DNA from: Arenibacter latericius DSM 15913 | GTDB taxonomy: Bacteria; Bacteroidota; Bacteroidia; Flavobacteriales; Flavobacteriaceae | Assembly: GCF_000424985.1 (NCBI RefSeq) | Contig: NZ_AUKX01000006.1 | Span: 82,755 to 146,754, forward strand | Length of the DNA: 64,000 nucleotides | Direction: 5' to 3' | Shown: positions 27,223 to 36,219 of the stretch, one piece after another | Layout of the letters: each line of letters opens with the position of its first letter | Position numbering within the stretch: the stretch's first letter is position 1 | Program-made: the position numbers and the translations under genes | Notes under the pieces: model-generated | What the model was told of the DNA's origin: nothing | The model's input: the letters and a program-made list of their open reading frames with translations, nothing else | The model's database searches: none

Positions 27223-30186
27223 TTAAAAGTTTATGTTCAGTCCCAATGTATAGGTTCGGGAGGAAAAATAGTTGTTTCTACGATCAATACCGGGAATAAG
27301 AGGGTCATAGCTTGTTCCTGGGAAACCTCCGTTATCAATGGTACCAGCATCCTGTAACGCTGGTTCCGGGTCAGAACCTGTATAGTTGGTTATGGTAAAT
27401 AAGTTTTGCCCACTAGCGGTTACGCGTATTCCTTTAATATAGTTGTTTTCCTTAAGATTAAAGGTGTAGCCTAAGGAAAGGTTGTCTAGTTTAAAGAAAT
27501 CTGCTTTTTCCACATATAGAGAGCTGAATTTTGCATTGGTGATTTCTGGATTTGCCAATTCGGTATTTACAAAGTTATAGGAACCCTGACTTCCTACGCG
27601 AGGCTCGTAAAATGCTCTGTAAGTGTTTATAAGGCTATGTCCAAACGCCCCTCTGAAGAAAGCATTTACATCCCAATTTCCAAATTGTAGTTGGTTGGTC
27701 CAACCCAACTCAAAATCGGGAGTTCCTTTTCCTAGTACTTTAAAATCTCCGTCAGGATCCAAGGCGTTATTTTGGTTGGTAAGTAATTGTCCGTCATTGT
27801 TGATATCTACAAATTGCTGACTTCCATCCACTACTTCTCCGCTAAATACCGGGCCCCAAATCTGACCTATTTCTTCCCCTTCTTTAATACGAATCATATC
27901 CGTATCATTCTGACCAGGGGCTCCTAGAGAACCTCTCATCTCTTGTGGGGTAAGATATTCTTTAAGTATGGTTTTATTTCGTGAAACTATGATACCAGCA
28001 TTATATTTTAACTTCTCATTTCGCAGGATATCATAATTTAATGCAATTTCAAATCCACTAGAGCGCAGTTTTCCTGCGTTTTCTACACGTCTTCCAGTAG
28101 GGTAAATGGTAACATCCACATCTCTTTCAAGGATAAAATCACTCACATCCCTAGAATAAATATCTATGGTACTAGATAGTCTGTCCATTTTAAATTCTAC
28201 ACCAAAATTGGTTTCTGCTTTCTCCTCCCATTTAAGGTCTGGGTTGGCGTCTGTACTCTGGTTGCTACTTAGCTTACCATCTGCAGGGGTATACAAAGCC
28301 CTAGACAACCCATTAGAAGCAGGTAGTGCACCAGTTACACCATAACCTACTCTTACCTTTAAGAGATCTACATTGTTAAGTTCCAAATAGTGATTAAGGT
28401 CTGCACCAAGTCCTACAGCCGGAAAGTTCGCCCATCTGTTGTTTTCACCAAATTTGGTAGAACCTTCCCGTCTTAGGGAAGCGTTTAAAAAAATGGCGTT
28501 GTCATAAGTTGCGTTAATCCTTCCAAAGAACGCAATAATACGATCGTCAGGAGAAGCATCACTACTAGCGTTTATGAATCCCGCATTTGCTAAATCTTGT
28601 GACCACTCCAGGGCATTGATGTATTCTATATCGTTATTTGGGAAATCGCCCATTTCCAGAAAGTAATTGTACTGATTTTGCTGTTGCCACGAATACCCTC
28701 CTGTAAGCGAAAAATCTATCAGTCCAATACTCTGGTTATAGGTACTGTATAGTTCAAATAATTTGAAATCCCTGTTTTCCGTATAAAGTCTAGCTCTACC
28801 TTTTCGGTTAGGGCTAGTAGCATTACCTCTAAAATGGGAAGTTGTTCTATAATAGTCCTGATTAGTTAGTTTATTGGTCTGTTGTGAAATAAGAGCGTTT
28901 ACTTCCCAATTATCTAGGATATCATAGTTGAAGTTAGCACTATAGGTAAACTCATTTTTATCTCCTGTATTGGTGTTCTGATTTACGATGGAGAGTGGGT
29001 TAAAACTATCGAAGAGTCCTAATGTTTCAAAATACCCACCAAAAGTAGGGGAGTCAAATTGAAATGGAGAATCCTTTCCAAATACTGGAGCGGTAGGGTT
29101 ATACAGCAAGGCATAACGCAATGCTTCCTCATAACTAAATTCACTTTTTCTATTGGTAAAAGAAATATTGAAATCAATTTTTAACTTGTCGTTAAACGTT
29201 AGGGTAGATATACTTCCTCTAGTGTTAAATTGTTTAAAACCAGATTCTCTCAATATACCTTGTGCATCTCTAAAGTTTCCAGAAAACCTATAGCGAGTAT
29301 TTCCGTCCCCTCCAGAAATAGAAACATTGTTCACTTTTGTGCTTCCATCTATAGTTACTAGGTCTAACCAATCATTTCTACTTCCCAAATCTACACCCCC
29401 AGAGGCTACAAATTCATCTGCAGTCATTACATCTACATGGTTTGCTATAGTAGATAAGGCAAGTGACCCACTATAATCTACACTAACACCGCCAGGTGTT
29501 CCTTTTTTTGTAGTCACTAGAATTACCCCACTAGAACCTCTTGTTCCGTAGATAGCTGCGGCAGAACCGTCTTTTAAAACGTTGATGCTTTCAATATCAT
29601 TTGGATCCACGTTGTTTAAGGAGGCACCAACTACACCGTCTATTACAATAAGTGGTGAGGAGTTAGCCCCTACTGAAGAAATACCTCGAAGTCTAATTAC
29701 AGCATCTTTATTGGGATTACCTCCTTTGTTGTAGATACTTAAGCCGGCAACTTTACCCTGTAATAATTGGGAAGCATCGTTAACCGTTCCTTGGTTAAAG
29801 TCTTCATTACTAACTACGGTTACAGCAGAGGTAATTTCCTTTCTTGTCTGAGATCCATATCCGGTTACTACCACTTCATCCAATGCTTGAGCATCTTCGG
29901 TAAGAACAATATCTATGTTAGTTCTACCATCCAGAGATACTTCTAAAGGTTGATATCCAATATAGCTAATAAGCAAAATGGCGTTACTTTCTACATTGGA
30001 TAAGGTAAATAATCCATCAAAATCTGTTTGTGCGCCATTTGTAGTACCTTTTACCACAACGCTGGCACCAGGTAAGGGTCCAGAAGCATCAGATACCGTA
30101 CCTGATACCTCTTGTGCTACTGCCATTCCGAAGCATAAAAAAACTCCAAAAAGCAAAAAGCTCTTTCTAAGAAATCTGATTTTCAT
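27223..30186 (-). CDS. SusC/RagA-family TonB-dependent outer-membrane transporter
   Basis: A 987-residue receptor: signal peptide to about residue 24, a carboxypeptidase-like beta-sandwich (VSGTVSDASGPLPGASVVVKG, about 27-110), the SusC TonB-box region (LDEVVVTGYG), a plug domain with VIDGVVGASLNNVDPNDIES and VLKDGSAAAIYGTRGSSGVI, then a 22-strand-type barrel ending TLGLNINF. It imports oligomers or other bulky nutrients across the outer membrane with energy from TonB. First gene of the leftward unit that includes SusD, three VCBS lipoproteins and a small lipoprotein; divergent from the LacI gene, which may regulate it. Confidence 0.95.
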   Translation of the reverse strand: MKIRFLRKSFLLFGVFLCFGMAVAQEVSGTVSDASGPLPGASVVVKGTTNGAQTDFDGLFTLSNVESNAILLISYIGYQPLEVSLDGRTNIDIVLTEDAQALDEVVVTGYGSQTRKEITSAVTVVSNEDFNQGTVNDASQLLQGKVAGLSIYNKGGNPNKDAVIRLRGISSVGANSSPLIVIDGVVGASLNNVDPNDIESINVLKDGSAAAIYGTRGSSGVILVTTKKGTPGGVSVDYSGSLALSTIANHVDVMTADEFVASGGVDLGSRNDWLDLVTIDGSTKVNNVSISGGDGNTRYRFSGNFRDAQGILRESGFKQFNTRGSISTLTFNDKLKIDFNISFTNRKSEFSYEEALRYALLYNPTAPVFGKDSPFQFDSPTFGGYFETLGLFDSFNPLSIVNQNTNTGDKNEFTYSANFNYDILDNWEVNALISQQTNKLTNQDYYRTTSHFRGNATSPNRKGRARLYTENRDFKLFELYSTYNQSIGLIDFSLTGGYSWQQQNQYNYFLEMGDFPNNDIEYINALEWSQDLANAGFINASSDASPDDRIIAFFGRINATYDNAIFLNASLRREGSTKFGENNRWANFPAVGLGADLNHYLELNNVDLLKVRVGYGVTGALPASNGLSRALYTPADGKLSSNQSTDANPDLKWEEKAETNFGVEFKMDRLSSTIDIYSRDVSDFILERDVDVTIYPTGRRVENAGKLRSSGFEIALNYDILRNEKLKYNAGIIVSRNKTILKEYLTPQEMRGSLGAPGQNDTDMIRIKEGEEIGQIWGPVFSGEVVDGSQQFVDINNDGQLLTNQNNALDPDGDFKVLGKGTPDFELGWTNQLQFGNWDVNAFFRGAFGHSLINTYRAFYEPRVGSQGSYNFVNTELANPEITNAKFSSLYVEKADFFKLDNLSLGYTFNLKENNYIKGIRVTASGQNLFTITNYTGSDPEPALQDAGTIDNGGFPGTSYDPLIPGIDRRNNYFSSRTYTLGLNINF

Positions 30187-30545
30187 AAATAATTGGTGTT
30201 AGTTGAGTTATTTAAAATATTAAAATTCCGTTAATATTTTTAGCTTGGCGCCAACGCTGTTAACGAAAACGTCTTTGTAAAATAAAACTATAATTGCTTA
30301 ATAGTTGTCAATATATCACATTTTTAGTATGTAATCCTAATTATTAATCAATAAAAAACAGTGATATTTATTATTTTCTATGCAAATGTAATTTTTTTAA
30401 GCATATGTTGTATTTGCAATTTACGATATTTTTTTTGCCTACCCTTCTTCTTGCTATAAGGTAATAATAGGTTGCAGAGGGCTTAATTTTCTTTTTTAGT
30501 ATTATCTTTCAATCCTATTACCGATAACAAGGAAAAAACTGGAAT
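30187..30545. promoter_or_regulatory. Divergent susC-lacI control region with palindromes
   Basis: This 359-bp gap carries the promoters of susC (left) and the LacI gene (right). A perfect 10-bp palindrome TTGGCGCCAA lies at 30245-30254, and a near-palindrome with a central CG, GAAAACGTCTTTG, at 30265-30277; LacI-family operators usually have a central CG, so these are candidate binding sites. They lie 59-91 bp upstream of the susC start, inside its likely 5' leader. The remainder is very AT-rich. No terminator or small gene is evident. Confidence 0.4.
30383..30390 (-). promoter_or_regulatory. Candidate -7 box for susC
   Basis: TACATTTG on the minus strand matches the Bacteroidota -7 consensus TAnnTTTG. 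A TTG lies upstream at 30417-30419 but the 26-nt spacing is longer than usual. If used, the susC transcript has a leader of nearly 190 nt containing the palindromes at 30245-30277. Confidence 0.3.
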
Positions 30546-31571
30546 TTGAAAAGAAAAATTACACTGAAACACATTGCGAGAGAATTAGGAGTTTCTATTT
30601 CTACCGTATCCAAAGCGTTGAAAAACAGTGAGGAAATTGGGGCTGAAACAAAAGGAAGAATCCAGGCTTATGCCAAATTGCATAACTACAAGCCCAATAA
30701 TATAGCCATTAGTTTAAAGAACAAAAGAACTAAAAATATTGGAGTTATTATTCCTGATATTGTTCATCATTTTTTTACTACTGTTTTTAGAGGGATAGAG
30801 AACTATGCTAATGCTAAGGGCTATAATGTAATTGTATGTCTTTCCGATGAATCTTTTGATAAGGAAGTCATAAATATGGAGTTATTGGCAAACGGGAGTA
30901 TAGATGGATTTATTATGGCGTTATCTGCAGGCACGCAACAGAAAGGCGATTATAATCACTTAAAAGAAGTTACAGATCAGGGTATACCCTTGGTATTGTT
31001 TGATAGGGTTGCAGATGAGATTAACTGTGATAAAGTAGTCATAAACGATAGGGAAGGAGCATACAAAGCAGTTACAAAGTTTATTAAAGATGGCAGGAAA
31101 AAAATAGCCTTGATTACAACCGATGAGCATTATAGTGTAAGTAGAGATCGTGCAGCAGGTTATAAACAAGCGTTATTAGATCATAATCTTGAGTATGATG
31201 AGGGCTTAATCCTTAAGTTTCCAACTATGGAAATAGATGAAAAAGCCATTGAGGACTTTTTTAATAAAACTGAGGTAGATGCAGTGCTAAGCGTAAATGA
31301 AATTTTTGCCATAGCTAGTATGCGTTTTGTTCAAGCCAAAGGTCTGCAAATTCCGGAAGACATCTCCTTTATTGGTTTTACAGACGGAATATTATCTAAA
31401 TATGCTACTCCCGGACTTACTGCAGTAGCACAGCATGGAGAAAAAATGGGAGAAATTGCAGCCCAATTGCTTATAGAAAAAATTGAAGTAGAGGTAGAGG
31501 AGGAAATTTATGTTACAAGAATGTTAGAGCCTACTCTAATAGAACGGGGATCCACTAGAAATAATAAATAG
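30546..31571 (+). CDS. LacI-family transcriptional regulator
   Basis: A 341-residue LacI/GalR regulator. The N-terminal helix-turn-helix is clear (TLKHIARELGVSISTVSKAL, about 5-24), followed by the hinge helix YKPNNIAISLKNKRTKNIGV and a periplasmic-binding-protein-like sensor domain (GVIIPDIVHHFFTTVFRGIE; GFTDGILSKYATPGLTAVAQ). The start used is TTG at 30546; the reading begins directly with MKRKITLKHIA, the normal start of the family, and no in-frame ATG precedes it. It lies divergent from susC and 10 bp upstream of the beta-phosphoglucomutase gene, so a sugar phosphate or oligosaccharide effector and local targets are likely. Confidence 0.93.
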   Translation: MKRKITLKHIARELGVSISTVSKALKNSEEIGAETKGRIQAYAKLHNYKPNNIAISLKNKRTKNIGVIIPDIVHHFFTTVFRGIENYANAKGYNVIVCLSDESFDKEVINMELLANGSIDGFIMALSAGTQQKGDYNHLKEVTDQGIPLVLFDRVADEINCDKVVINDREGAYKAVTKFIKDGRKKIALITTDEHYSVSRDRAAGYKQALLDHNLEYDEGLILKFPTMEIDEKAIEDFFNKTEVDAVLSVNEIFAIASMRFVQAKGLQIPEDISFIGFTDGILSKYATPGLTAVAQHGEKMGEIAAQLLIEKIEVEVEEEIYVTRMLEPTLIERGSTRNNK

Positions 31572-31580
31572 AAAGTTGGA

Positions 31581-32243
31581 ATGAGGAAAGCAGGATTCAT
31601 TTTTGATCTGGACGGCGTAATTGTAGATACTGCCAAATACCATTATTTGGCTTGGAGGAAATTGGCCAATGAATTGGGGTTCGAATTCACGAAGGAACAA
31701 AATGAAATGTTTAAAGGGGTGAGTCGCAAGAGATGTTTAGAAATTCTTTTGGACATTGGGGGAGTAACGGCAACGACTGAACAGTTTAATAGGTGGTTGG
31801 TAGAAAAGAATGAAGATTACCTTTCCTATATTGAAAAGATGGATGAATCAGAAATCTTACCAGATGTGAATAGGGTGTTGTCTTACCTAAAGTCTAAAGA
31901 CATACCTATCTCATTGGGATCTGCAAGTAAAAATGCGATTCCCATATTGGAGAAGGTTAAACTGACAGATTATTTTGATACGGTGGTAGATGGAAATCAC
32001 GTAACCAAAGCCAAGCCAGATCCAGAAGTTTTTTTAATAGCGGCAAAACAACTCGGAGTTCTTGCCCATAATTGTGTTGTTTTTGAAGATGCAATTGCGG
32101 GAATAGAAGCTGCAAATAATGCAAATATGGTTAGCATCGGAATAGGAGATGTCCAAGTTCTTACTGAGGCAGATTATGTTTTTAATAATTTCACAGAAAT
32201 GGATGCTTCATTTCTAGATAGACTTATTGGGAAAGTGAATTAA
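31581..32243 (+). CDS. pgmB: Beta-phosphoglucomutase
   Basis: A 220-residue HAD-superfamily enzyme. It has the nucleophile motif FDLDGVIVDT (Asp8, Asp10), the cap-domain KGVSRKRCLEIL typical of beta-PGM, the second motif GSASKN, the Lys motif KAKPDPEVF and the metal-binding VFEDAIAGIEAA. The enzyme converts beta-glucose 1-phosphate to glucose 6-phosphate. Beta-glucose 1-phosphate normally comes from a GH65 maltose- or trehalose-type phosphorylase encoded next door; no such gene is in the window. Probably co-transcribed with the LacI gene. Confidence 0.88.
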   Translation: MRKAGFIFDLDGVIVDTAKYHYLAWRKLANELGFEFTKEQNEMFKGVSRKRCLEILLDIGGVTATTEQFNRWLVEKNEDYLSYIEKMDESEILPDVNRVLSYLKSKDIPISLGSASKNAIPILEKVKLTDYFDTVVDGNHVTKAKPDPEVFLIAAKQLGVLAHNCVVFEDAIAGIEAANNANMVSIGIGDVQVLTEADYVFNNFTEMDASFLDRLIGKVN

Positions 32244-32359
32244 ATATTAGATTTACCTATCCCAATGATTATCCATTTCAATAAAATCTCACTAGGATAT
32301 TTATTGTTAAGAAATGAAAAGGGTATTTCTCTAAATGCATCACCAAAACTAAACAGTAT

Positions 32360-34159
32360 ATGACCAATACCAAGAAAAATGAAGGAGGGAAGCTAGTGGT
32401 ATACCAAGTTTTCACTAGGTTATTTGGAAACACCAACACTACAAATAAGCCGTGGGGAACCATCGAAGAAAATGGGGTGGGTAAATTGGCCGATTTTACC
32501 AAAAAAGCACTAGAAGAGATTAAGGATTTAGGAGTTACCCATATTTGGTATACCGGTATTCCTCATCACGCTCTAATTGGTGATTATACGGCTTACGGCA
32601 TCTCCAATGACGATCCCGATATTGTAAAGGGTAGAGCGGGATCGCCGTATGCAGTAAAGGATTATTACAGTGTAAATCCAGATTTAGCGAAAGATCCTAG
32701 TAAAAGGGAATCTGAATTTAAGGCTCTAGTGAAAAGGAGTCACGCCGCAGGTTTAAAGGTAATAATAGATTTGGTGCCCAATCATGTGGCCCGAAAATAT
32801 GAGGGAAGGAATAACCCCAAGGGGGTGGTAGATTTTGGTGCCAATGATAATAGAGAAGTAGATTACGATAAGCACAACAATTTTTATTACAATCCACATG
32901 AGGTGTTTAAACTCCCAGAATGGCGTAATGGATACCTGCCGTTAGGAGGTGAACAATATGATATGGGTGAGGGAAAATTTGTGGAAGATCCCGCAAAGTG
33001 GACCGGTAACGGATCCAGATTATCACAACCCGATTTTAATGATTGGTATGAGACTGTAAAAATTAATTATGGTATTCGTCCCGATGGTACTAGGGATTTT
33101 GATTCTCTTCCGGAAGACTATCATCAAAAGCATTATTCCGATCACTTTGCCTTTTGGAAAGATAAAGAAGTGCCCGACTCTTGGATTAAGTTCAGAGATA
33201 TTGCACTGTATTGGTTAGAATTGGGGGTAGATGGATTTAGGTATGATATGGCCGAAATGGTGCCAGTAGAATTTTGGAGCTTTCTAAATTCTACGATAAA
33301 AATGAATAACCCCGAGGCCTTTCTAATGGCCGAGGTTTACCAACCCCATCTTAATAGGGATTATATTTTTAAGGGGAAGATGGATTATCTCTATGATAAA
33401 GTGGAATTTTATGATGGTTTAATTCCGATTATGCAAGGTTATGGATGGACAGACCATATTCCAGTGGTGCAAAAAGGTGTGCTAGATATTGAACACCATA
33501 TGCTTCATTTTTTGGAGAACCATGATGAAGTGCGGATTTCAAGCCCTGAGTTTTTGGGTAATGCCGAAAAAGCAAAGCCTGGGATGGTAGTATCTGCAAC
33601 TATTGGAACCTCGCCAACAATGATCTATTTTGGTCAGGAAGTAGGGGAGCCAGCCGTAGAAAACCCTGGATTTGGATCTCCTGGGCGTACCTCTATATTC
33701 GATTATGTGGGAGTGCCCCACTTGCAACGATGGGTAAACAATAAAAAGTTTGACGGCGGACAATTATCTACTCAAGAAAAAAACCTTAGGGAATTTTATA
33801 AAAGTCTATTGAATTTCACTATAAATAGTAGCGCTTTAATGGGGGAATATAGGGAAATCCACTTTTATAACCGGGACCATACTGAATACTATAATTATCG
33901 GGTGTTGTCCTACGTTCGATGGTCTAAAAATGAAAAACTAATTATTATCGCTAATTTTGACGCCCATGACGGTTTTGGTTTTGAGCTAAAACTCCCCGAG
34001 GATGTTATTAGGGAATGGGAACTACAAAATGGAGTTTATCAACTACGAGACCAGTTGTCAGGTTCAATAGAAAAGTCCTTGAATGTTCATAATGGTGTTG
34101 GGGAAGTTAGAATAGATTTACAGCCATTGGAATCGTTTATTTTAAGATTAGAAAAATAG
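32360..34159 (+). CDS. Intracellular GH13 alpha-amylase-family enzyme
   Basis: A 599-residue GH13 enzyme with no signal peptide, hence cytoplasmic. Conserved regions are visible: region I DLVPNH (137-142), region II GVDGFRYD with nucleophile Asp296, region III MAEVY with acid/base Glu325, and region IV LENHDE with Asp389. A C-terminal beta domain follows from about 490. It probably hydrolyses or rearranges alpha-glucosidic oligosaccharides. It follows pgmB after 117 bp and precedes the glycerophosphodiesterase by 12 bp. Subfamily and product are not determinable by eye. Confidence 0.85.
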   Translation: MTNTKKNEGGKLVVYQVFTRLFGNTNTTNKPWGTIEENGVGKLADFTKKALEEIKDLGVTHIWYTGIPHHALIGDYTAYGISNDDPDIVKGRAGSPYAVKDYYSVNPDLAKDPSKRESEFKALVKRSHAAGLKVIIDLVPNHVARKYEGRNNPKGVVDFGANDNREVDYDKHNNFYYNPHEVFKLPEWRNGYLPLGGEQYDMGEGKFVEDPAKWTGNGSRLSQPDFNDWYETVKINYGIRPDGTRDFDSLPEDYHQKHYSDHFAFWKDKEVPDSWIKFRDIALYWLELGVDGFRYDMAEMVPVEFWSFLNSTIKMNNPEAFLMAEVYQPHLNRDYIFKGKMDYLYDKVEFYDGLIPIMQGYGWTDHIPVVQKGVLDIEHHMLHFLENHDEVRISSPEFLGNAEKAKPGMVVSATIGTSPTMIYFGQEVGEPAVENPGFGSPGRTSIFDYVGVPHLQRWVNNKKFDGGQLSTQEKNLREFYKSLLNFTINSSALMGEYREIHFYNRDHTEYYNYRVLSYVRWSKNEKLIIIANFDAHDGFGFELKLPEDVIREWELQNGVYQLRDQLSGSIEKSLNVHNGVGEVRIDLQPLESFILRLEK

Positions 34160-34171
34160 AATCATACATAT

Positions 34172-34924
34172 ATGAAGTCATTAAAAACATTCGGATTTTT
34201 CTTTGTCGTATTATTGATCTTAAGTTGTGAAAATATGAATACACCATTGGTAATTGGACATAGAGGAGCTATGGGCCACGAAACCGAAAACACTTTAGCC
34301 TCCATTCAAAAAGCATTGGATTTAGAGGTAGATATGATTGAAATAGATGTTTTTAAAATTAGAAGTGGAGAAATAGTGGTGTTTCATGATGGTAATGTGG
34401 AAAAACTTACAGACGGGACAGGAAAAATTGAAGGCTACAATTATAATGAGCTACAAGAACTAACACTAGAGGGAAACCATAAGATTCCCACCTTGCAGGA
34501 GGTCATTAATCTGATAGATAAAAAAGCCCATTTAAATATAGAGTTGAAGGGAGCTAACACTGCAGATAGAGTAAACTTTATAATTAATTACTACGTAAAG
34601 GAAAAGGGATGGCCACTTGATAAGTTCTTGATTTCTAGTTTTAAATGGGAGGAATTAAAGCGAATGAGGGCATTAAATCCGCAGATAGGCATAGCTATAT
34701 TAACAGATAAAGATCCCTTACAGGCAATTTCTATTGCCGAGGATTTAAAGGCCATAGCTATAAACCCGTATTATAAAACCCTGACCTTAGAGAATGTAGA
34801 TAAAATACAAAAGGCAGGCTTTAAAGTATATCCTTACACTATAAATGAAAAAGAGGATATAAAATCCATGAAACAAATGGGAGTAGATGGTATTATTACC
34901 AATTATCCCGAACGCATAAAATAA
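34172..34924 (+). CDS. Glycerophosphodiester phosphodiesterase (lipoprotein)
   Basis: A 250-residue lipoprotein (LILSC, Cys19). The GDPD signature is complete: IGHRGAMGHETENT with the catalytic His, EIDVFKIRSGEIVVFHD with metal-binding Glu/Asp and the second His, and IELKGA further on. It hydrolyses glycerophosphodiesters to glycerol 3-phosphate and an alcohol, probably in the periplasm. The gene overlaps the next one by one base (ATAATG). The convergent glpF and glpK genes just beyond handle glycerol, so this stretch is glycerol-salvage themed. Confidence 0.9.
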   Translation: MKSLKTFGFFFVVLLILSCENMNTPLVIGHRGAMGHETENTLASIQKALDLEVDMIEIDVFKIRSGEIVVFHDGNVEKLTDGTGKIEGYNYNELQELTLEGNHKIPTLQEVINLIDKKAHLNIELKGANTADRVNFIINYYVKEKGWPLDKFLISSFKWEELKRMRALNPQIGIAILTDKDPLQAISIAEDLKAIAINPYYKTLTLENVDKIQKAGFKVYPYTINEKEDIKSMKQMGVDGIITNYPERIK

Positions 34925-36219
34925 TGTACGACGTACTTATATTGGGAGGAGGAGCAGCCGGATTTTACGCTGCAATTCATATAGCAGAGGCAGATCCAAA
35001 ATTAAAGGTGGCCATTATTGAAAGGGGTAAGGATGTTTTGGGGAAAGTAAAAATTTCTGGTGGAGGTCGATGTAATGTTACTCATGCCGAGTTTGACCCT
35101 AGGGAGCTGGTTAGATTTTATCCCCGAGGGGAAAAGGAATTGTTGGGGCCCTTTCATTCTTATTGTAGCGGAGATACCGTTGCATTCTTTGAAGAAAGAG
35201 GCATCGCATTAAAAATAGAGCCAGACGGACGTATGTTTCCCACTACCAATTCTTCCCAAACTATTATAGATTGCCTAGTAAATGAAACCGATAGATTGGG
35301 AGTTAAAGTTTTTAGGAATAGTTCCGTATCAGGTATTACCAAGGTTCTTGAGGATGAAAATAAAGAATTAATCAGTTGGAATGTCCAAACCATAAGAGGA
35401 ACTTATAATACAAGAAACCTCTTGGTAAGTACAGGAAGTAATCCTAAAATATGGGGGATGCTACAAAAACTAGGACACACCATTGTTCCGCCTGTTCCCT
35501 CTCTGTTTACTTTTAATATTAAAGACGATAGAATTTCAGGAATCTCAGGAGTAAGTACTCAAGCCAGGATAAATATTATTCCTAGTAAGGGTCATCTAGA
35601 GAAGTTTCATGCAGCGCTAAAAAAATACAGCTTACAGCTTTCTGATTTGGAAACAGAAGGTCCTTTATTGATTACCCATTGGGGGATGAGTGGACCTGGG
35701 ATTTTGAGGCTATCTGCTTGGGGAGCCTTATTTTTAAATGAATTAGATTATAAATTTACTATACGAGTAAATTGGTTGCCTAGTTATCACGAAGGGGCAG
35801 TAATGGATAAACTACAACAGGTAAAAGAGATAGAAGGCAAGAAAACGGTGCTCCGCACCAAATGTTTTGATCTTCCCAAAAGACTGTGGAGTAGCTTGGT
35901 TAAAGCTTCCGGAATAACAGAAGCCCATAAATGGGCCGACATTACCAAAACCCAATTGCAAGACTTGGCTAAGGAATTAACGGAATGTCAATTTCAAGTA
36001 AATGGCAAAAGTACTTTTAAGGAGGAATTTGTTACCGCAGGCGGAATTGACCTCAAGGAAATAAATTTTAAAACCTATGAAAGTAAATTACTCCCCAACC
36101 TGTATTTTGCTGGGGAAATTATCAACGTAGACGCTATTACTGGCGGCTTTAACTTTCAAAATGCCTGGACAGGAGCCTATATTGCAGCCCAAGGAATTGT
36201 GAAAAACAGCAAGTCTTAG
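34924..36219 (+). CDS. HI0933/BaiN-type FAD-dependent oxidoreductase
   Basis: A 431-residue flavoprotein. The FAD-binding dinucleotide motif is at the N-terminus (LILGGGAAGFYAAIHIAE), followed by the family signature VKISGGGRCNVTH, and C-terminal FAD contacts FVTAGGIDLKEI and GEIINVDAITGGFNFQNAWTGAY. This is the HI0933 (YhiN, BaiN-like) family, soluble flavoproteins of mostly unknown substrate. One-base overlap with the preceding gene implies coupled translation; a four-base overlap at its end with the glpF stop is convergent. No functional connection to glycerol metabolism is evident. Confidence 0.87.
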   Translation: MYDVLILGGGAAGFYAAIHIAEADPKLKVAIIERGKDVLGKVKISGGGRCNVTHAEFDPRELVRFYPRGEKELLGPFHSYCSGDTVAFFEERGIALKIEPDGRMFPTTNSSQTIIDCLVNETDRLGVKVFRNSSVSGITKVLEDENKELISWNVQTIRGTYNTRNLLVSTGSNPKIWGMLQKLGHTIVPPVPSLFTFNIKDDRISGISGVSTQARINIIPSKGHLEKFHAALKKYSLQLSDLETEGPLLITHWGMSGPGILRLSAWGALFLNELDYKFTIRVNWLPSYHEGAVMDKLQQVKEIEGKKTVLRTKCFDLPKRLWSSLVKASGITEAHKWADITKTQLQDLAKELTECQFQVNGKSTFKEEFVTAGGIDLKEINFKTYESKLLPNLYFAGEIINVDAITGGFNFQNAWTGAYIAAQGIVKNSKS

